Shown here: positions 1 to 10,782 of the stretch, one piece after another
Layout of the letters: each line of letters begins with the position of its first letter
How positions within the stretch are numbered: the stretch's first letter is position 1
Assembly (NCBI RefSeq): GCF_008728515.1
Contig: NC_044983.1
Coordinates: 129,079,139 to 129,143,138 of the forward strand
Reading direction: 5' to 3'
Length of the DNA stretch: 64,000 nucleotides
From: Papio anubis
Lineage: Eukaryota; Chordata; Mammalia; Primates; Cercopithecidae
Position numbers and translations under genes: made by a program
The notes under the pieces: model-generated
What the model was told of the DNA's origin: nothing
The model's database searches: none
Seen by the model: only the letters and a program-made list of their open reading frames with translations

Positions 1-115
1 CCAGATGAGGAAATGGGGCTCAGAATGGTTAAGTAATTTGCCCCAAGACCACACAGTTATGACAGACCCAGGATTTAAACCTGATGTCATTTGTATGCCA
101 AGCTTCTTGTTCTTT
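1..115 (-). mobile_element. MIR SINE fragment, cut by window edge
   Basis: The stretch reads as the reverse complement of the MIR core: a 'gatgaggaaatgggg' start, 'ttaagtaatttgcccaag' style middle and 'caggatttaaacc' end. It is an old tRNA-derived SINE with no coding role. The element continues to the left of the window. Confidence 0.7.
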
Positions 116-149
116 TTACCGTGTCCATTTTCAATTGTCTGTTCATTTA

Positions 150-290
150 TTCCAAGCCTATTTATTGAGCGCTTACCAGACAATGATCTAGGCCCCAGGA
201 GCCCAGCAGCAATGAAATGGTTTCCACCCTGGGGGAGAAAAGCAATGAACAGACAATATTGGAAAGTGGTGATTGCTCTGCAGAGGATTT
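150..290 (-). mobile_element. L2 3'-end-like fragment
   Basis: It contains 'tttattgagcgcttaccag' followed by 'atgatctaggcc', the reverse complement of an L2 3' end. The rest is too diverged to delimit well. It could be the related MIR3 end. Confidence 0.4.
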
Positions 291-490
291 AAATAAGGTG
301 AGGCTGGTGGAAGTGTAAACTGGGACAGCCTCTGTAAAGAGCAATTGGGCAATAGCTAACAACATTTAAAATGTGCATCGACTTTGATGTGGCAGTTTGG
401 CTCCTAGGTAATTTATCCTACAAACATGTTAGCACATATGCAAAGCAACTGATATGTGTACAAGGATATTTACTGCATCATTGAACTAGC

Positions 491-510
491 AAAAAAAAAA
501 GGGGGGGGGG
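491..510. repeat. A10-G10 homopolymer junction
   Basis: Ten A are followed directly by ten G, inside the old L1 fragment at the place where the consensus has a short A-rich stretch. It could be a real slippage product or an assembly artefact. Confidence 0.8.
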
Positions 511-909
511 AACTAATGTAAATGTCCATCAATAGAGAACACAGTGTATCCCTACAATAGAGCCCACTGGAACTATTAAAAAGAGTAAGGCAATTTATAA
601 ATAGATAGATGGATAGAAATACAACAAGACATCTAAGATGTTTTGTCAAGTGAAAAAAGCATCTTACAGAACAGCATATTGAGTGTGCTGCCATTTAATT
701 ATGGGAAAAATCAAACAAAAGAATACATGTATGTTATTAATCACATAGACCACAGGAAGAAAGACTGTGTGAGAAAATGGGGACAAAATTTACCTCCAGG
801 GACAATTGGGATGGCTGGAGAAAGGAGAAGGAAAAAAATGTTTGCTTTTTTTCTCTCCTTATATAACCTTTGGTATCTTTTGAATGTACATTTACTGCTT
901 ATTCGAGAA

Positions 910-924
910 CATACATTAAATTTA
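910..924. repeat. Target-site duplication, left copy
   Basis: The 15-mer catacattaaattta pairs with catacatgaaattta at 8286-8300, matching at 14 of 15 positions. It flanks the poly-T side (3' end) of the antisense L1. Confidence 0.75.
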
Positions 925-1847
925 TTTGTTATTATTATTATTTCAATAATTTTTGGAGAACGGGGGGTGTTTGGTTACACAGATATATTCTTTAGTGGCA
1001 GTTTCTGAGATATTGGTGCATCTGTTACCTGAGCAGTGTACATTGTACCCAACGTGTAGTCTCTTATTCCTCACCCCCATCCCAATCTTCCCCCTGAAGT
1101 TTCAGAGTTCATTATATGATTCTTATAACTTTGCATCCTCATGGCTTAGATTCTACTTATAAGTGAGAAAATATGATGTTTGGTTTTTCATTCCTGAGTT
1201 ACTTCACTTAAAATAATGGTCTCCAACCCCATCCAGGTTGCTGCAAATACCATTGCTTTGTTCCTTTTAATGACTGAGTAGTATTCCATGGTATGTATAT
1301 GCTGCACATTTTCTTTATCCACATGTTGATGTGCATTTGGGCTGGTTCCATATTTTTGCAATTGCGAATTGTGCTGCTATAAACATGCATGTGCAAGCGT
1401 CTTTCTCAGGTAGTGAAATCTTTTCCTCTGGGTAGATAGCCAGTAGTGGGATTCCTGGATCAAATGGTGAACCTACTTTTAGTTATTTAAGGAATCTCTA
1501 CATACTCTTGTCCATAGTGGTTGTACTAGTTTACAGTCCCACCAGTAGCGTGTTTCCTTTTCACCATATCCATGCCAACATCTATTATTTTTTAATATGG
1601 CCATTCTTGCAGGAGTAAGATGGTATCACATTGGGGTTTTGATTTGCATTTCCCTGATAATTACTGATGTTGAGCATTTTTTTCATATGTTTATTGGCCA
1701 TTTGCATATATTTTGAGAATTTTCTATTCACGTCCTTACCCAGTTTTTGATGAAATTATTTGTTTTTTTTTTCTTGCTGATTTGTTTGAGTTCCTTATAG
1801 ATTCTGGATATTATCTCTTTGTTGTATGCATAGTTTGCAAAGATTTT

Positions 1848-2567
1848 CTACCACTCTATGGGTTGTCTGTTTACTCTGCTGATTATTTCTTTTGCTATGC
1901 AGAAGCTTTTTAGCTTAATTAGGTTCCATCTATTTATCTTTGTTTTTGTTGCATTTGCTTTACCGTTCTTTGTCATGAACTCTTTGCCTAAGCCAATGTC
2001 TACAAGAGTTTTTCTGATGTTATCTTCTAGAATTTTTATGGTTTCAGGTCTTAGATTTATGTCTTTCATCTGTCTTGAGTTGATTTTTGTGGCAGGTGAG
2101 AGATGAAGATCCAACTTCATTCTTCTACCTGTGGTTTGCCAATTATCCAAGCACCATTTGTTGAATACGGTGTCCTTTCCCCACTTTATGTTTTTGTTTG
2201 CTTTGTCAAATACCAGTTGGCTGTAAGTATTTGACTTGATTTCTAGGTTCTCTATGCTGTTCCATTGGTCTACATGCCTGTTTTTATACCAGTAGCGTGC
2301 TGTTTTGGTAACAAAAGCCTTGTAGTAAAGTTTGAGGTTGGGTAATGTGATGCCTCCAGATTTGTTCTTTGTGCTTAGTCTTTCTTTAGCTGTGCAGGCT
2401 CTTTTTTGGTTCCACATGAATTTCAGGATTGTTTTTTCCAGTTCTGTGAATAATGATGATGGTATTTTGATAGGAATTGCATTGAATTTATAGATTGCTT
2501 TTGGCAGTATGGTCATTTTCACAACATTGATTTTACCCATCCATGAGCATGGGATGTTTTGGGACAT
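1848..2567 (-). pseudogene. L1 ORF2p fragment, region after the reverse transcriptase
   Basis: This 239-residue open stretch is the longest in the window. It contains the L1 ORF2p signatures TILPKAIYKFNAIPIKIP, FTELEKTILKFMWNQKRA and LPNLKLYYKAFVTKTARYWY, which lie just C-terminal to the reverse transcriptase domain. It belongs to the antisense L1 and is cut off on both sides by stops or frameshifts, whereas intact ORF2p is about 1,275 residues. It is a transposon relic, not a host gene. Confidence 0.9.
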
Positions 2568-3295
2568 GTATGACTTCTTTTAGCAGTGTTTTATAGTTTT
2601 CCGTGTAGAGATCTCTCACCTGTTTGGTTAGGTATATTCCTAAGTATTTTATTTTATTTTATTGCAGCTGTTGTAAAAGGGGTTAAGTACTTTATTTGAT
2701 TCTCAGCTTAGTTGCTGTTGGTGTATAGCAGTGCTACTGATTTGTGTACATTGATTTTGTATCCTGAAACTTTACTGAATTCATTTATCAGATCTAGGAG
2801 CTTTTCAGATGAGTTTTTAGGGTTTTTGAGGTCTACAATCATATCATTGGCCAACAGTGACAGTTTTACTTCCTGTTTACCAGTTTAGATGCTATTTATT
2901 TCTTTCTCTTGTCTGTTTGTTCTGACTAGGACTTCCAGTATTATTTTGAACAGAAGTGGTGAAAGTGGGCATCCTTGTCTTGTTCCAGTTCTCAGGAGAA
3001 TGCTTTCAACTTTTCCCAATTCAGTGTAATGTTGGTTGTGCATTTGTCATAGATGTCGTTTATTACCTTAAAGTATGTCCCTTTTATGCTGATTTTGCTG
3101 AGAGTTTTAATCATAAAGCGATACTGGATTTTGTCAAATGCTTTTTGTGCATCTATTGAGATGATCATATGATTTTTATTTTTAATTCTGTTTGTGTGAT
3201 GAATTGCATTTATTGACTTGTATAAACCAACTCTGCATCCCTGGTATGAATTCTACTGGATTATGGTGGATTATCTTTTTGATATGCTGTTCAAT

Positions 3296-3484
3296 TCAGT
3301 TAGCTAGTATTTTGTTGAGGATTTTTGCATCTATGTTCATCAGGGATGTTGGTCTGTAATTTTCTCTTTTTGTTATGTGCTTTCCTGGTTTTGGTATTAG
3401 GCTGAGAATGGCTTCATAGAATAGTTTAGGAAGGATTCCTTCTTTCTCTGTCTTTTGAAATAATTTCAGTAGAATTGATACCAA
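3296..3484 (-). pseudogene. L1 ORF2p fragment, start of reverse transcriptase
   Basis: The 62-residue frame holds FQKTEKEGILPKLFYEA, LSLIPKPGKHITKRENYRP and SLMNIDAKILNKILAN, the known early reverse transcriptase segment of L1 ORF2p. It lies upstream (on the minus strand) of the 1848-2567 fragment with broken frames between them. Confidence 0.9.
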
Positions 3485-4157
3485 TTCTTTGAATGTCTGT
3501 TATAGTGTGGCTGTGAATTCATCTGATCCTGGACTATTTTTATTGGCAATTTTTTAAATTAGTGTTTCAATCTTGCTATTATTATTGGTCTATTCAGAGT
3601 TTCTATTTCTTCTTGGTTTAAATCTAGGAAGGTTGTATATTTCCAGGAATTTATCTGTTGCTTCTAGGTTTCCTAGTTTGTATGCATAACAATGTTCATA
3701 GTAGTTTTGAATGATCTTTTGTATTTCTGTGGTATTGGTTGTAATATCTCCCATTTCACTTCCAAATGAGCTTATTCGGATCTTCTCTCTTATTTTCTTG
3801 GTTAATCTTCCTAATGGTGTATCAATTTTGTGAATTTTTTAAAAGAACCAGCTTCTTGTTTTATTTCTCTCTTTTTTTTTGTTATTGTTGTTTGTTTCAG
3901 TTTAATTTGGTTCTGCTCTGATCTTTGTTATTTCTTTTCTTCTGCTGGGTTTGGGTTGTTTGGTTGAACAAAAGAAATGATTTGTTTTTTCTTGTTTTTC
4001 TAGTTCTTGAGATAGAAGCTTAGAGTTTCTATTTGTGCTGTTTCAGACTTTTTAATGTAGGCATTTAATGCTATAAACTTTCCTCTTAGTACTGCTTTTG
4101 CTGTATCCCAGAGGTTTGATAGGTTGTGTCACTATTGTTGTTCAGTTCAAAGAATTT

Positions 4158-4433
4158 TCAAATTTCCATCTTTATTACATTGTTGACCCAGAGATCTTTC
4201 AGGAGCAGACTATTTAATTTCCATGTATTTGTATGGTTTTGAGGGTTCCCTTTGGAGTTAATTTCAAGTTTTATTCCATTGTATTCTGAGAGAGTACTTG
4301 ATATAATTTCAATTTTCTTAAGTTTATTGAGCCTTGTTTTGTGGCCTGTCACATGGTCTATCTTGGAGAATGTTCCATTTGCTGATGGAAAGAATGTGTA
4401 TTCTGCAGTTGTTGGGTAGAATGTTCTGTACAT
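4158..4433 (-). pseudogene. L1 ORF2p fragment, endonuclease C-terminal part
   Basis: The frame contains YRTFYPTTAEYTFFPSANG, FSKIDHVTGHKTRLNKLK and SSTLSEYNGIKLEI, matching the end of the ORF2p apurinic-type endonuclease. The usual catalytic SDHN motif reads SEYN here, so the active-site histidine and its preceding Asp are lost. A T-run, a deletion and a foreign L1 piece follow at 4440-4740, so the endonuclease is dead as well as truncated. Confidence 0.85.
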
Positions 4434-4446
4434 AGCTGTTAAGTCC

Positions 4447-4466
4447 TTTTTTTTTTTTTTTTTTTT
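4447..4466. repeat. Poly-T run
   Basis: A run of about twenty T sits inside the antisense L1, just beside the deleted and rearranged segment. Part of the flanking 'ttaagtcc' motif appears on both sides (near 4440 and 4481), suggesting local slippage or a small duplication. Confidence 0.7.
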
Positions 4467-4525
4467 TGTGGAGTATGGTTAAGTCCACTGTTTCTTTTTA
4501 AACTGTTGTTGTTTTAAATCTGTTT

Positions 4526-4735
4526 TACAATTAAATACACATTTCCCATACAATCCAGCAGCCCTACTCCCAGTTCATTCAGGAGAAATAACAATCTATG
4601 TTCATACAAACACCTATATGTGAATGTTCACAGTGGTTTTATTCATAATCACCAAAAATTCCAACCTGTCCAAATGTCCTTCTACTGGATAATGGATAGA
4701 CAAAATATGATACCTTCATACAGTGAAAAAAAAGT
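4526..4735 (+). mobile_element. L1 ORF2/3' fragment inserted in opposite orientation
   Basis: In the antisense L1, a sense-strand L1 piece appears: 'cacatttcccatacaatcc', 'tatgttcatacaaacacc', 'ttattcataatcaccaaaa', 'aatgtccttctactgg'. It ends in A8. Similar words flank it (aaatctgtttt on the left, aaagtccgtttt on the right), a plausible degraded target duplication. Around 270 bp of the host L1 (by memory of the consensus) appears to be missing just before it. Confidence 0.65.
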
Positions 4736-5625
4736 CCGTTTTGTCTAAGAATAGTTACTCCTGCTCACTTTTCCATTTGCATGGAATATCTTTTTCCACA
4801 CCTTTACCTTAAGTTTATGTGAGTTCTTATGTGTTAGGTGAGTCTCTTAAAGACAGTATATACTTGGTTAGTGGATTTTTATCCATTCTGCCATTCTGTA
4901 CATTTTAAGCAGAACATTTAGGCCATTTATATTCAATGTTAGTATTGAGATGTGAGGTACTGTTCTATTCATCATGCTGGTTACCTGAATACCTTTTTTT
5001 TTCATTGTGCTATTGTTTTATAGGGCCTGTAAGATTTATACTTTAAGGAGATTCTATTTTGGTGCATTTTGAGTTTTTTTTTTTTTCAAGCGTTAGAACT
5101 CCTATTAGCATTTCTTATAGTGCTGGTTTGGTAGTCACAAATTCTCTCAGCATTTGTTTGTCTGAAAAAGATGTTATTTCCTTCATTTATGAAGCTTAAT
5201 TTTGATGGATACAAAATTCTTGGCTGATAATTATTTTGTTTAAGGAGATTAAAGATAAGACCCCAATCCCTTTTGGCTTGCAGGGTTTCTGCTGAGAAAT
5301 CAGCTGTTAATTTGATATGTTTTTCCCTTATAGATTACCTGATGCTTTTACCTTATAACTCTTAAGATTCTTTCCTTCATCTTGACTCTAGATAACCTGA
5401 TGACTATGTGCCTAGGTGACAATCTTTTTGCAATGAATTTCTAGGGTGTTCTTTGAGTTTGTTATATTTGAACGTCTAGATACGTAGCAAGAACAGGGAA
5501 GTTTTCTTGATTATCCCCTCAACTAAGTTTTTTAAAATTTTAGATTTTTCTGCTTCCTCAGGAACATCAGTTATTCTTTTGTTTGGTAATTTAACATAAT
5601 CCCAAGTTTCTTGGAGGCTTTGTTC

Positions 5626-5886
5626 TTTTTTTTTTTTTTTTTTTTTTGACATGGTTTTACTCTGTCACTCAGGTTGGTGTGCAGTGGCACAACCTCTGCC
5701 TCCCAGGTTCAAATGATTCTCCCACTTTACCCTCCCAAGTAGCTGGGACTACAGGTGCACACCACCCTGTCTGGCTAAGTTTTGTATTTTTTGGTAAAGA
5801 CGAGGTTTCACCATGTTGGCCAGTGTGGTCTCAAACTCTTGACCTCAAGTGATCCTCCTGCCTCAGCCTCCCAAAGCGCTGGGATT
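5626..5886 (-). mobile_element. Alu (AluS-like), 5'-truncated
   Basis: A T-run is followed by 'tcactcaggttggtgtgcag', 'agctgggactacaggtgc' and 'tcaccatgttggcca', ending at 'aaagcgctgggatt' without the last 25-30 bases of the Alu left end. It lies inside the ORF1 part of the antisense L1, which resumes directly at 'ttcatttttatttg'. Confidence 0.9.
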
Positions 5887-5894
5887 GTTCATTT

Positions 5895-6089
5895 TTATTT
5901 GTCTTTATTTAATTGGGTTAGTTCGAAAGCCTTGTCTTTGAGCTCTGAAGTTCTTTCTTCTATTTGTTTAATTCTATTGTCGAAATGTTCCAGTGTATTT
6001 TGCATTTCTCTAAGTCTGTCTTTCATTTCCAGAGGTTTTGATTGTCTTTTCTTTAAGATATCTGTTTCTCTGGAGACCTTTTCATTCAT
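5895..6089 (-). pseudogene. L1 ORF1p coiled-coil fragment
   Basis: The frame reads MNEKVSRETDILKKR then LEMKDRLREMQNTLEHFDNR and IKQIEERTSELKDKAFEL, the heptad-rich coiled coil of L1 ORF1p. The RNA-binding and C-terminal domains are not in frame with it; an Alu begins next to it at 5886. Confidence 0.8.
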
Positions 6090-6179
6090 ATCCTGTATTG
6101 TTTTTTTAAATTTCTTTAAGTTGTTTTTAAGGGAAGGAGTATTAAGCTACTCAGAGCAGCTTAATTATCAACCTTCTTA

Positions 6180-8285
6180 ATTCTTTATCTGGCAATACAG
6201 AGATTTCATCTTTGTTTAGATCCATTGCTGGAAAGATAGTGTGATCTTTTGAGGGTGTTATAGAACCATGTTTTGTCATATTACCAGAATTACTTTTCTG
6301 GTTCCTTCTTAATTGGGTAGACTGTTTCAGTGGAAAGATCTGAAACTCAAGTGCTGCTGTTCAGATTTTTTAGTCTCATGAGTTGATCCCTGGATATGGT
6401 GCTCTCCTGCTTCTCCTAGTGATGGGGCTTCCTGAGAACTGGACTGCATTAATTGTCATTGCTCTTCTGGATCTAGCCACCAGCAGGGCTACCAGGTGCT
6501 AGGCTGGGAAACGTGCTAGGAAATGTCTGCAAAGAGTCCTGTGATGTGATTTGTGTTCAGGTGTCCCAGCCGTGGATAATAGCACCTGTTTCAGTAGAAG
6601 TTGCAGGGGAATGAAGTAGACTCTGTAGGAGTCCTTGGTTGTAATTTCGTTTAGTGTATTGGTTTTCTCAGATGCTGATTATGCTAGCAGTGAAGTTGTT
6701 ACATGGGCAGACTCAGGACCTCTAATTAGCCACGGTATTGTAGGTGGTGGAATTAGCTGTTGTTTTCTCGTTCTTTGGAGCAGAGTTGTTCTGTTATGAG
6801 TTGCTGTAATGACTTGAGTTGGTTGACCTCCAGCCAGGAGGTGGCACTTCAAAAAAGCGCCAGCTGCAGTAGTAGAAAGGGCATATAGTCCTGCCCTACC
6901 TTGGCCAGGATAAGTTCTAGGGTTTCTCAGGTGATGAGCGGGGCCATATTTCTTCTAACAGTTTATGTCTTTTGTCTTGAGCTACTAGGGCAGGTAGAGG
7001 AAAGCCATCAGGTGGGGGCAGGTTTGGGTCTGAGCTCAGACTCTCCTTCAGCAGGGCTTGCTGCAACCACTGTGGGGGATTTGGGGTAGTTCTCAGGCCA
7101 ATGGAGTTAGTTCCCAGTGGGGGTTATGGCTGCCTCTGTTGCATCATACAGGTCACCAGGGAAGTGGGGAAAAGCTGGCAGTGATAATCCTTACCAAGCT
7201 CCCAGGCAGCTAGCAAAGCCAGCCTCACACTTGACGTGCCCCAATGATAGCACTGAGTTTATATCCAGGCAGCCATTGAACAGGGCTGAGATCTTGCCCC
7301 AGGTTACAAGCCTTCCTGCTGAGAAAGCAAGCAAGGCTGTCAGGCCTCATTCCTCCCCACCTACCTGCACCTTTGACTGTGGCTTCTTTTTTTTGTTGTT
7401 GTTGTTGTTGAGACGGAGTCTCTCGCTTTATCACCCAGGCTGGAGTGCAGTGGCCGGATCTCAGCTCACTGCAAGCTCCGCCTCCCGGATTTGGGCCATT
7501 CTCCTGCCTCAGCCTCCCGAGTAGCGGGGACTACAGGCGCCCACCACCTCGCCCGGCTAGTTTTTTGTATTTTTTAGTAGAGACGGGGTTTCACCGTGTT
7601 AGCCAGGATGGTCTCCATCTCCTAACCTCGTGATCCGCCCGTCTCGGCCTCCCAAAGTGCTGGGATTACAGGCTTGAGCCACCGCGCCCGGCCAGTGGCT
7701 TCTATACTCATATCTGCACTTCCCATTGTTCCCCCGTGATTCCACTCAGGAAAATTTGTGCTCATTTGAAATTGTTACAAAGTTCAGCTAGGAGCTTCTT
7801 TCATCCTGTGGCCCCTCTCCAATTCCACTGGCTGCCTTCCCTTCTCCAGGGACCCCTGTGAGATAAGGCCAAAAATGGCTTCCCTGGGCTGAAGCTGGGG
7901 ACAAGGAATGCCTATAGGGCTTTTCCCACTGCTTCTTCTACTTTTATATTTCATTTGGCTCTCCAAATCCATGTCAGCTATAAGTAACGTTAAATCCTTC
8001 TCCCGTGATCTGGATTTTCAGGTCCCTAATGGGAATGTGTGTTCAGAGGCAGATGATTATTTTTCTCTCATGCATTGAAAACTCACAGATTTTTGGCTGT
8101 TCTGTGGAGTTTGCAGAGCTGCTTCTTTCAAAGGGTCTGTGAATTCTTTCAGTTTTCCTGATATGTTCCTGTGGTTGTTCTTGGAGCAAAAGTTCACAGT
8201 GTGAGTATCCACATACTGTTCTGTCCATCTGAGCAGGAGCTGCAGGTTAGTCCTGTCTCCTGCCCACCATTTTCTCCCTCTCTCC
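6180..8285 (-). promoter_or_regulatory. L1 5'UTR region (ancestral internal promoter)
   Basis: This is the noncoding 5' part of the antisense L1, rich in CTGGG/CAGG words and ending at the right target duplication. In L1s this region carries the sense promoter and, in younger families, an antisense promoter. Whether any activity survives cannot be judged from sequence. An AluY splits it at 7388-7694. Confidence 0.55.
7388..7694 (-). mobile_element. AluY, AluYRa-type (Old World monkey lineage)
   Basis: A full-length antisense Alu flanked by gtggcttct at 7379-7387 and 7695-7703. It carries variants I associate with macaque/baboon AluYRa: 'accacctcgcccggctag', a six-T stretch in 'gtattttttagtagagac', 'atccgcccgtctcggcc' and 'ttacaggcttgagcc'. 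It is one of the least diverged repeats here and is the best single clue to the source lineage. Confidence 0.9.
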
Positions 8286-8300
8286 CATACATGAAATTTA
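8286..8300. repeat. Target-site duplication, right copy
   Basis: catacatgaaattta pairs with 910-924, marking the 5' end of the antisense L1 and supporting a near-full-length insertion. Confidence 0.75.
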
Positions 8301-8605
8301 TAAAGAGGTCAGTGTGAGTGATTAATAGTTGATCAATGAAGATTTCTCTGTAGATGTGAGGTCACAGTAAGCTTTGAATGAGAAAAGGAGACAGTCATAT
8401 GCCAGTTAGGGGCTAAAACTTCCTGGCAGAGGGAACAGCTCATATGAGAGTCTGAATGAGCTGGTCATGAGGAGCTGGAAGGCAACCAGTGTTGAAGAGC
8501 TGAGGAGGTGAGGAAGACAGCCACATGAGATTAGCCTAATGATATTGGCTGGGCACAGATTATATATATAAATGTTTTTGTCAACCAGCATAAGAAATTT
8601 GGACT
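8301..8605. other. No gene seen; probably very old repeat
   Basis: The A/G-rich text ('gaggaggtgaggaagacag', 'gagggaacagctcatat') resembles diverged mammalian-wide repeats. No splice-bounded frame or RNA gene is apparent. It ends at the Alu trimer. Confidence 0.4.
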
Positions 8606-9076
8606 ATTTTTTTTGTTGTTGTTGTTGCTGTTTTTGAGACAGGATCTTGCTGTGTCACCTAAGCTAGAGTACAGTGGTACAATCACAGTTGAGGGAAGCC
8701 TTGGACTCCTGTGCTCAAGGGATTTTCCTGCCTCAGTCTCCCAAGTAGCTGAGAGTGCAGGTGCATGCCACCACACCTGGCTATTTTTTATTATTATGAT
8801 TATTATTATTACTTTGTATAGACAAGGTATCACTAGGTTGCCCAGGCTGGTCTTGAACTCCTGGTCCCAAGTGATCCTCTTGCCTCAGCCTCCCAAGTAG
8901 TTAGAACTACAGGTTTGTGCCACCACACTTAGCTACTTTTTTATTTTTATTTTTTTGTAGAGACAGCGTCTCACTATGTTGCCCAGGCTGGTCTTGAAGT
9001 TTTGGGCTCAAGTGATTCTTCTACCTCAGCCTTCCAATGTGCTAGGATTGCAGGCATGAACCTCTGCATCTGGCCA
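8606..9076 (-). mobile_element. Trimeric AluJ (three monomers)
   Basis: The antisense element is about 470 bp rather than 300. A T-rich tail and right arm occupy 8606-8782, a monomer 8815-8935, and a further left arm 8955-9076, each starting with a 'gagacag'-like word and linked by T/A-rich spacers. The middle monomer begins like a left arm ('gttgcccaggctggtcttg') but ends like a right arm ('cccaagtagttagaactac'), as expected of unequal recombination. Flanking words aaatttggact (8595-8605) and aaagtttggact (9077-9088) suggest one insertion. Confidence 0.8.
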
Positions 9077-9088
9077 AAAGTTTGGACT

Positions 9089-10745
9089 TTTTTCTCCCCA
9101 GTTTCCACAGGCTTTATTGGTAAATACACTTTAGAAAAGAATGATTCATCCTATGGTTTCCACATCAGTGGTATGGAAAGCCATGCCCAGGGTTATGTCA
9201 AACAGTGCTGCAGGGACAGCTGCTTTGTCTACCCCTTGTTCAGGGATCCCGTCCTAAGCACCAGACTTGTAGTCAGCCAATTCTTCAGCCTTCAAGCATA
9301 GGCTGATTTCTTTTTCAGCACTTTTTACTGACTCACTGCCATGATATTCCTGCCAACTTAAATCCAGACATCCCCACATATGGTGCTCAGCTTAGACTGC
9401 ACTGGATTAGTGTTCCCAAGCCAGGAGTTTGCATTCTGTTCCAAGGATGATGAGAAGACATTGATGGATTCTAAACAGGCAAAAGCCAGTTCAATTTATG
9501 TTTGAAAGTGATTATTCTGCTGGGGTGAAGAAAGAGTTGAAAAGGACTAGAGAAGTAGCAAGAAAAACAGCTGGAAGCTACTGCATTCATCCGCAGGAGA
9601 CATGATGGTGGCTTCACCAGGGGACGAGGTATGACGACACGAAAAATGAACAGATTTGGAGTAGGTTTTGGAGTTAGGGCAACTAGACGTGCTTATTGAA
9701 AGACTGAGAGTGGAGTGTGCAAAAGAGAATCTCAGATAATTTCTACTGTTTTGGCTTGAGCAACTGGATACCATGTACCATGGTGAAGAAGACTTGGAAA
9801 GAACAGATCTGGAGAAGAATCAATAGTTCCATTTCGATCACGTTAACTCTGACATTCCTACTGAGATCAGCATTCCTCCTGAGACACAATGTCTATGTGG
9901 AATGTCCAGTACACCTTCATGCATACGTAGTCATAGAGTTAGGGAGAGGTAAGGACTGGAAACAAGAACTTGAGTACTTACATAATATTTATGACCATAG
10001 GAACAAATAAGAGAGTTTAGTGAAAGAGAAAGGCCTTAGGAGTCTCCAAATTCGCTGAGTCAAGCAGAGACACAAGATCAAGGAAATGATACTGAAGGGA
10101 TGGGAAGAGGATAGAATCAGTCAGTGAGTTAGGGGGGATATTTGAGAAGTGTGCATAATGGAAGTCAAGAGAAGGGCAGAAGGACATGATACTTGAAAGA
10201 GGAAGTGATCAGCCAGGTTAACTTCTGCTAAGTGATTATTGGAGACCATGCAGGAAAAAAAAATCTTTTTTTGGTCATGAGGACAGAAACCCAACCAAAA
10301 TGAACCAAGGAGAGGACTGAAAGTGAGCAAATGAAGATGGACAAACAGGTTTCAAATACCCTTCAGTGAAGGGAAGTGGATAAATAGGATGGAGCTAGAA
10401 GTACTATAGAGGCAAAGAATATTTTTGTTTGTTTTATTTGTTCTAAATTATAGAGATGCTAGAACATTTGGTGTGCTAATTGGGATGATCCTGTAGAGAG
10501 GGCATGGCTTAGCATGCAGACAGAAGAAAGAGGATATAAGAGCAGGAGCAAAGTCCTTGAGTAGATGAGGTTGAATGATGTCTACAAAAACAAGTGGAGG
10601 CTTTACCTGTAAGCATCAGAGACACTTTTTTTTTTTTTTCATAAGACGAGGGAATATTGAGAGGATGTGAGTAGGTGGTTGGGATGAGTGAAGGGAAGAT
10701 GAATGGGGTTTTGTATAACTCTTTTTGCATTCTCAGTGAATGTAA
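9089..10745. other. No gene seen; diverged old repeat sequence
   Basis: From about 9470 the sequence is purine-rich with phrases typical of an old mammalian repeat ('atgatggtggcttcacca', 'gagcaactggata', 'ggaagtgatcagcca'). The short frames present have no domain resemblance. The interval 9089-9470 looks unique. Confidence 0.4.
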
Positions 10746-10749
10746 GGTA

Positions 10750-10782
10750 CACACACACACACACACACACACATAAAGTAGC
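10750..10782. repeat. (CA)n microsatellite
   Basis: About sixteen uninterrupted CA units. Likely length-polymorphic. Confidence 0.95.

Larger units (their letters stand above)
296..924 (+). mobile_element. Old L1 (L1ME-like) 3' portion
   Basis: Sense-strand matches to the end of L1 ORF2 and its 3'UTR are visible: 'ggaagtgtaaactggga', 'taatttatcctacaaacatg', 'caaggatatttactgcatca', 'aatgtccatcaatag' and 'gtgaaaaaagca'. No reading frame is intact. The antisense L1 at 925-8285 inserted at its right end. An A10/G10 homopolymer junction lies inside. Confidence 0.65.
925..8285 (-). mobile_element. Nearly full-length LINE-1, antisense (L1PB/L1MA age)
   Basis: The minus strand reads 5'UTR (about 8285-6200), ORF1 remnant (about 6130-5100), ORF2 remnant (about 5000-1250) and 3'UTR (about 1250-925). 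The 3'UTR shows the 'gtgtttggttacacagat' motif near 970 and the right end is L1 5'UTR-like. The 15-bp target duplication (910-924 and 8286-8300) defines one insertion. Without the two Alus and the nested L1 piece it is about 6.6 kb, close to full length. Stops and frameshifts break both ORFs, so it cannot be autonomous. A deletion and an opposite-strand L1 fragment lie near 4440-4740. Family assignment rests on 3'UTR similarity and is provisional. Confidence 0.85.

Noticed and set aside
1848..2567. 239-codon minus-strand frame as a host gene
   Set aside because: The residues match L1 ORF2p and it lies in a larger dead L1 bounded by target duplications.
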